64,000 nt of DNA, from assembly GCF_024586455.1 (NCBI RefSeq), contig NC_065922.1, positions 35,584,089 to 35,648,088 of the forward strand, given 5' to 3'. Origin of the DNA: Bactrocera neohumeralis (lineage: Eukaryota > Arthropoda > Insecta > Diptera > Tephritidae). A model generated the notes under the pieces. The model saw only the letters and a list, made by a program, of their open reading frames with translations. It had not been told where the DNA came from and did no database searches. Both the position numbers and the translations under genes were made by a program. This document shows positions 59,555 to 64,000 of this stretch, in pieces. How positions within the stretch are numbered: the first letter of the stretch is position 1; each line of letters starts with the position of its first letter.

Positions 59555-60060
59555 TTAGGGTTATAAAAGGCTGATATTTTTAAAATAGTCTCAAAATACG
59601 TGTTTTAGTTAAAACCTGAACTTTTTCAAATAGGTGCAATCGAAATAAATCTTTTGTCCAAGTCTTTAAGAATTGTATCTCAAAGGTATATATAAAATTT
59701 AATGAAGATCGTTTAAGTTGTTCTCGGTTGAAAGCTTGTAACCGACTTCAAAAACACAGTTTCGAGAAAAAACGCGTATAAAGACGGCGCACTTAGTCTA
59801 GCTAGGCTCGAGCGCAAAAGTTCTCAAGGCTGTTTACCGATAATCCAAACATACTGACACTTAAAACGCAATAATTTCACTTCTGTTTAAATGAGTTAAG
59901 CATAATCCGGTAAAACTGGCGCATCCTAATACGCCAGCTTAATTCACCACAGCTGATGACATTACAACACCACACCAATGTAACACACCACTCTCGTACG
60001 TTTAATAAGACAATAAAAAATTCGATTTTTGAAACCAGTGATCCCATGTAACCCCTTAAT
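59555..60060 (+). repeat. Interspersed repeat interrupted by an LTR-like insert
   Basis: This follows the copy at 48915-49350 (TTTTTCAAATAGGTGCAATC, AGTTTCGAGAAAAAACGC, ACAATAAAAAATTCGATTTT). In place of the segment between them it carries 59831-60000. Confidence 0.7.
59831..60000 (+). mobile_element. LTR-like insert
   Basis: TTTAAATGAGTTAAGCAT and ACACCACTCTCGTACGT are shared with 62005-62096 of the probable LTR. Between them lies a small hairpin, CTGGCG..CGCCAG, near 59917-59938. It is a diverged piece of that LTR family. Confidence 0.6.
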
Positions 60061-60299
60061 TATTGCCTGATTCTAAATATATTTATACCCTTTCAACATA
60101 TTGTCACAGAGTGTTTCACCAAACGGTTGTAAGTATCACCAAACCTAATCGAGATAAATATAGGGTTATAAAAGGAACTAAGCGAACAGACCAAAAAAAA
60201 ATTAAAATAAAGTAAAACAAAGTAAAAAAAGTGCCAAAAACAAAAACAAATTTAAACAAAAAAAAAACAAAAACGCACGAAACCTAAGCACAAAACAAA

Positions 60300-61270
60300 T
60301 TTTATTTTATTTATTTATATTGTACAAAATAGTCTCCATTATCTGCTTCAATACGCAAAAATTTTTGCACGGTTCTCAAAACACATGTAACAAGTCCTCC
60401 TTAAGCTCCGGCAAGCATTGAACGAGTGTTTTAGCTCGTTATGCCGGTATGGCATTTTGACAAAGTATATATTCACATGCCGGTGCAAGCCTTTTCTCTC
60501 TTTTACGAAAAAATTAAATAACATTTACATAAGCCAAAAAAAAAAAAAAAAAAACAATATATCAACAAAATCTGCATAACGCAAGAACTATGCAAACTAT
60601 TTATTAACTTTCACACACATGGGCAAAAATGCATTTTTTCTGAAAAGGAAGAAGTCGCACGGTGCCATTGCTTCAGGGGAATACGGGGAGTCTCTTCGAG
60701 CTCTAATTGCACAAAACATAAGAAACTTCATACGTTAAAATACATGATTTTTGGTCAAATAATCGGTCAAACTTTTCAAATGTTGAATTCAAATAATATT
60801 ATTTCGCAATTTTTGGTCACACCTTCAGTCAATTTGTGCTTAAACAAACCGTGCACACACCTTTCGTAAGCTCGGAAATTATTAGAAATAAAAAGTCAAA
60901 ATCGGTCAAAATGCGATAAATCGATGTTTTGGAGATGTTTACGAAAACTGCCATTTCCATGAATATGATCTCCGATCAATGATGATTTCACAGTAGAGTA
61001 GAGCTGATTATTTTGAAGTTCAGGCATCCAACTTTTTGACGAACACAGACAGTTTCGATGAAATTTCCGGTGATCACGGATTTTGATTACCCCACATGTT
61101 GATCGTCATTTTGGCTTGGGAAGCTCTAAAAGCTAGATATGAAAACGACAGAATACTGGTCGATGTCCTCACGACCACTTTGAAAACGTTAAAACCACTC
61201 GTGCATTCTACAACGGTATAGGCAATCATCGCCATAAACTTGTTTCATCAATTGAAACGTTTCGGTAAAA
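60300..61270 (-). mobile_element. Mariner transposase remnant
   Basis: On the minus strand the N-terminus reads TFQLMKQVYGDDCLYRCRMHEWF, RFQSGREDI from 61262 down. Later comes MEMAVFVNISKTSIYRILTDF near 60900-60965. The catalytic middle is deleted. APCDFFLFRKN at 60655-60685 keeps the third Asp block. The C-terminus ends EADNGDYFVQ-like near 60320-60350, in a mutated frame. A poly(A) run at 60537-60556 interrupts it. Confidence 0.72.
60537..60556 (+). repeat. Poly(A) run
   Basis: A run of about 20 adenines inside the mariner remnant. Confidence 0.9.
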
Positions 61271-61650
61271 GTTTTACTAATTTTAAAACAAAAATTTAAA
61301 AAGTTGGCTCTTTGTTCGAAAAACAAATTTAATTTTCGCACCGATAACAATCCAACAAAACCACGGGTTCAATTGCAAAAGAAAATCCCGAAACCTACAA
61401 TTCTTTCTGATCACCATGTGAAAGGCTTAAAACGAATAATTTCACAATTAAGGCAATTTCAAAAAGTTAAAGAAACACCCCATATCAAACAAAACTCCGA
61501 AGATCAGTATTGTTTTGACTTCTCTAAATAATTGGCCGGTACGTCGTACGAACCACTAGAGAATTTCCCATACTTCACAAATTGGTATAAAAAACAAAGT
61601 CAGCATCCATACTAATTAAAAAAAAAAAAAAAACAAAAAAAAAGTTTTAG
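61271..61650 (+). other. Possible 3' internal end of an LTR retroelement
   Basis: A lysine-rich 75-codon frame at 61304-61531 has no recognised domain. It is followed by an A-rich tract at 61619-61643 just before the probable LTR. Its position fits the end of an internal region with a purine tract, but there is no diagnostic motif. Confidence 0.25.
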
Positions 61651-62398
61651 AGTGTTGGCGGGCCACTAATTGAAAATTATGCACTAAATATTACCTATAA
61701 TAAAATGTTACAAAAAGTTAAATAATATTCATCTACATAAGCGCTCCTCACATTGGTGATTAATGGGAATCTGCTATTTAAATAATTATGAAGCATTCTT
61801 TACTGTACGAATCGAAGCCGTTCTCTATTCACGGCCACACTCTCGCAAGACCCCTCTCATGGCGCATCAAACTGCCAGGCGTGGAATTCACCCGACACAC
61901 AAATGAATAATAAATAACCCGCAAAATAAAGTTGTTTCCCTTAAGCAATGAACATTCATATTCAAATATGTCTCGTATATAACCCAAAAGCTAAAATTCG
62001 TGTTTAAATGAGTTAAGCATCCATACCCTCTCAACACACACATACGCCATTTACGCTTTCGACCTTAAACACCACACCATACACCACTCTCGTACGTAAC
62101 CCAACTCACAAAAGTCGACAGCGGGAAAGCTGTATAAATATATACGCTTTCGCACCTGACATCCGAGCACATTCGTTCGACACAACTCGTCTCATATACT
62201 GCGAACATCCTCTCCGCTTACAACACCCGTCCCGCGCGCAACAGTAAGCGTTTCGACAACAACGATCTGGCGCGCTGTAGACATACGCTCATATAATTGT
62301 AATATAATACGATTTGTAAAAATATAAAACCTTTTTTAATAAATTAATATTGTAATCATACTACTCAAGCTACCCGGTATTTTTATTCCAAATGTGCG
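61651..62398 (+). mobile_element. Probable LTR (solo or 3' LTR)
   Basis: After an A-rich tract the sequence starts AGTGTTGGCGGGCC. TATAAATA at 62133-62140 would place transcription near 62160-62165. The leader is GC-richer and pyrimidine-rich. AATAAA at 62339-62345 lies about 50 bp before the likely end (TTTTATTCCA, 62390). This promoter, leader and poly(A) order is that of an LTR of roughly 740 bp. No second full LTR was found; a diverged piece lies at 59831-60000. The exact ends and the superfamily are unknown. Confidence 0.55.
62133..62140 (+). promoter_or_regulatory. TATA box of the probable LTR
   Basis: TATAAATA lies about 30 bp upstream of the pyrimidine- and GC-rich leader of the LTR. 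Confidence 0.45.
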
Positions 62399-62439
62399 TG
62401 ACAACTATTTAAACAATTTATACGTTCATAGTGATTACC

Positions 62440-63370
62440 AATGCAAAAATAGGGATACATATGTATCTACCAGTTACAAATATATTCAACTTCCAATCAA
62501 TGAAATGTCATGAAATTGCCACTGAACAATCGATAAAGATAGCAGATTCTAGCGCACCAGTCGACATATAGATGGCGCCGCCAGGGGTGCTAGATTTAAA
62601 AAGTCCTATTTACTTTGGATCCCTTGTATATGAATTGAGATATCTTGATGAAACTTGCTAGGCGGATTCCTTAGTACAAAAAAAAAATAATTGCGAGTTC
62701 GTAGATGGCCGTAATCGGAAGAGAGTAAAATTGGATTACAGTCACGCTTAATTCCCATTTAACACAATTTTAAGTTCTATTTGAAACTTTCACATTTTAG
62801 TATACAAATATATACAAAAAGCATTTAAAAGACGAGATAGAACTTTGCACGAATGCCGCATTTAAGGATGGTGCACTTATGACTAAAAATTGCGTAAATC
62901 GAAACTGTTTAAGCCCCAAGGTAACGAATACGTGGGCTCAGGTCTTATAGTTGGCTTTTTACCGAAAATATCGGTCAATATGTGTGGATTATAATTGGAA
63001 CTTAGAAAAAATCCGTTTTGAGAGTAGTATGTCTGATTGCCAAAAATCGGTTGAATCGGATCAATACTTCTCTGAGCCTTCATATATCTAATATAAAGAT
63101 CTTCGAACTTCCCGGTGCTTTATACCGCATATATCGGCTAATATTTGAATTATCTTAATAAAATTGAGAGATTGTGAGAACTGCGTTTTTCATATAACGA
63201 TACATATTTGTGCGTAGAATGAATGAAATCGGGCGGATACTGGCTCAGATCGCAAATATAACTAACAAGTTATGTACTTCAAGATGCTTCCCTGGCTTCA
63301 ATCCTTGCAGTTTGCAAGTGCATAAAATGTTCGGTTATACCCACACTTAACGCGCCCTTACTTGTTTTAT
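62440..63370 (-). repeat. Interspersed element with AAACAAGTAAGG leader
   Basis: In reverse this starts AAACAAGTAAGGGCGCGTTA and GTATAACCGAACATTTTATG, the same leader type as at 11705. The body, with ATATCGGTCAATATGTGT and GTTGGCTTTTTACCGAAAAT, matches the stretches at 19.4 and 56.5 kb. It has no coding capacity. Confidence 0.65.
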
Positions 63371-64000
63371 CATATTGCCATACTTATTCACTCGTTTGAG
63401 TTTTGTTAAAACACCTTGAAGCTATCAGCGATAAACATAAATACGGCAAAAGTCGAAAGGGTAAACCGGAAATGGGAAATATTTGCCAAAATGTGGTCGT
63501 TTAGAGTTTCTAGCTTCAAGAACATAAAAATTTGGGAATGTGTAAAAAGTGCTTATATAACTGCACACAAATTCATTCGTTTTGCGGTTTGTGGCAAAGG
63601 GTAAGTTCACCGGCTTCTCAACGCTGTGGGTGAGGTGAGCGAACCCTCGCTTCCTTTAGCCACTACTACAATTGGCGGCTTTCGTAGCTGCGAATATGGC
63701 TTAACAAATAAATAAATAAAGAATTGTAGCAAAATGTAAATGTATGGATGTTGCTACAAACATTTAAGGTTAAGGAAATTCCGACAACACATAAATAACC
63801 AAACTTTGTTGTGTTTTTCGGAATTCCAGCTTTTTGCACATTTCAATATTTTATAACAAAGATATTTGTCGTTCGAGGGTGTTATGTTGAAATTCTTATA
63901 CACAAATATATAGGCCAATAAATATTGCAGTTATACTTGTATACATACAAAAACAACAACATACATATATTTACATATGCATTGGCTTGTGCCTAGCAGA
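63371..64000. other. No recognised gene
   Basis: A 62-codon plus frame ends at 63604 where AAAGGGTAAGTTC resembles a splice donor. There is no domain and no partner exon in view. The rest is AT-rich with TACATA runs near the right edge. Confidence 0.4.

Noticed and set aside
61304..61531. 75-codon lysine-rich frame as a host gene
   Set aside because: It has no domain, and its position next to a probable LTR makes retroelement sequence or chance more likely.

Overview
The window looks like repeat-rich, gene-poor nuclear DNA of a higher fly, most likely a tephritid fruit fly (Bactrocera/Zeugodacus/Ceratitis type). The grounds are strong AT-richness, no bacterial-style coding, and many decayed insect elements: mariner, Tc1, RNase-H-bearing, R1-like and Jockey-like non-LTR retrotransposons, short interspersed elements with CGGACGGACGGACAGACGG tails, and TA/TGTA microsatellites. 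The species call is inference, not a database result.

Only one open reading frame looks like a host gene. It lies at 14830-15477 (+, 215 codons) and encodes a very diverged homeodomain-like protein. The homeodomain core of the paired-like class can be read across residues 40-97, but the recognition helix has lost Trp48, Asn51 and Arg53. It is uninterrupted although almost every recognisable protein segment around it is broken, and a TATA-like box lies about 100 bp upstream. A perfect 22-bp hairpin lies about 300 bp downstream. This is the most interesting locus in the window.

Layout. 0-4.7 kb: a LINE 3'-end fragment, a foldback/MITE copy and unremarkable AT-rich DNA. 4.7-10.1 kb: an internally deleted mariner with intact 28-bp inverted ends, and two copies of a second transposase family. 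11.7-13.9 kb: an interspersed element with inverted ends, a mariner N-terminal scrap and an RT scrap. 14.7-15.9 kb: the homeodomain-like gene. 16.9-21.1 kb: a mariner, short interspersed repeats, an RNase-H LINE tail and another mariner. 21.6-22.2 kb: the second foldback/MITE copy. 23.5-28.6 kb: two RNase-H LINE fragments and a tandem array flanked by direct repeats. 30.5-35.9 kb: a Jockey-like LINE, an ORF1-like remnant and three mariner-type remnants. 37.5-41.6 kb: interspersed repeats and an R1-like LINE. 43.2-44.9 kb: a Tc1 element split by a LINE, with a recognisable target-site duplication. 45-50.9 kb: a Jockey-like 3' end, repeats and a LINE. 52.2-57.5 kb: a repeat, an RT remnant and a mariner. 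59.5-63.4 kb: a repeat with a nested LTR-like insertion, a mariner remnant, a probable LTR and another repeat.

The stretches between hold no gene I can support. Some are GC-richer and unique-looking (about 10.3-11.0, 28.8-29.1, 33.0-33.3, 41.7-42.7, 46.8-47.6, 50.1-50.5 and 54.7-55.6 kb). They could be intronic or regulatory DNA of a large gene. No rRNA, confident tRNA or CRISPR array was seen. The elements do not form a pathway; they record repeated invasion, nesting and decay.
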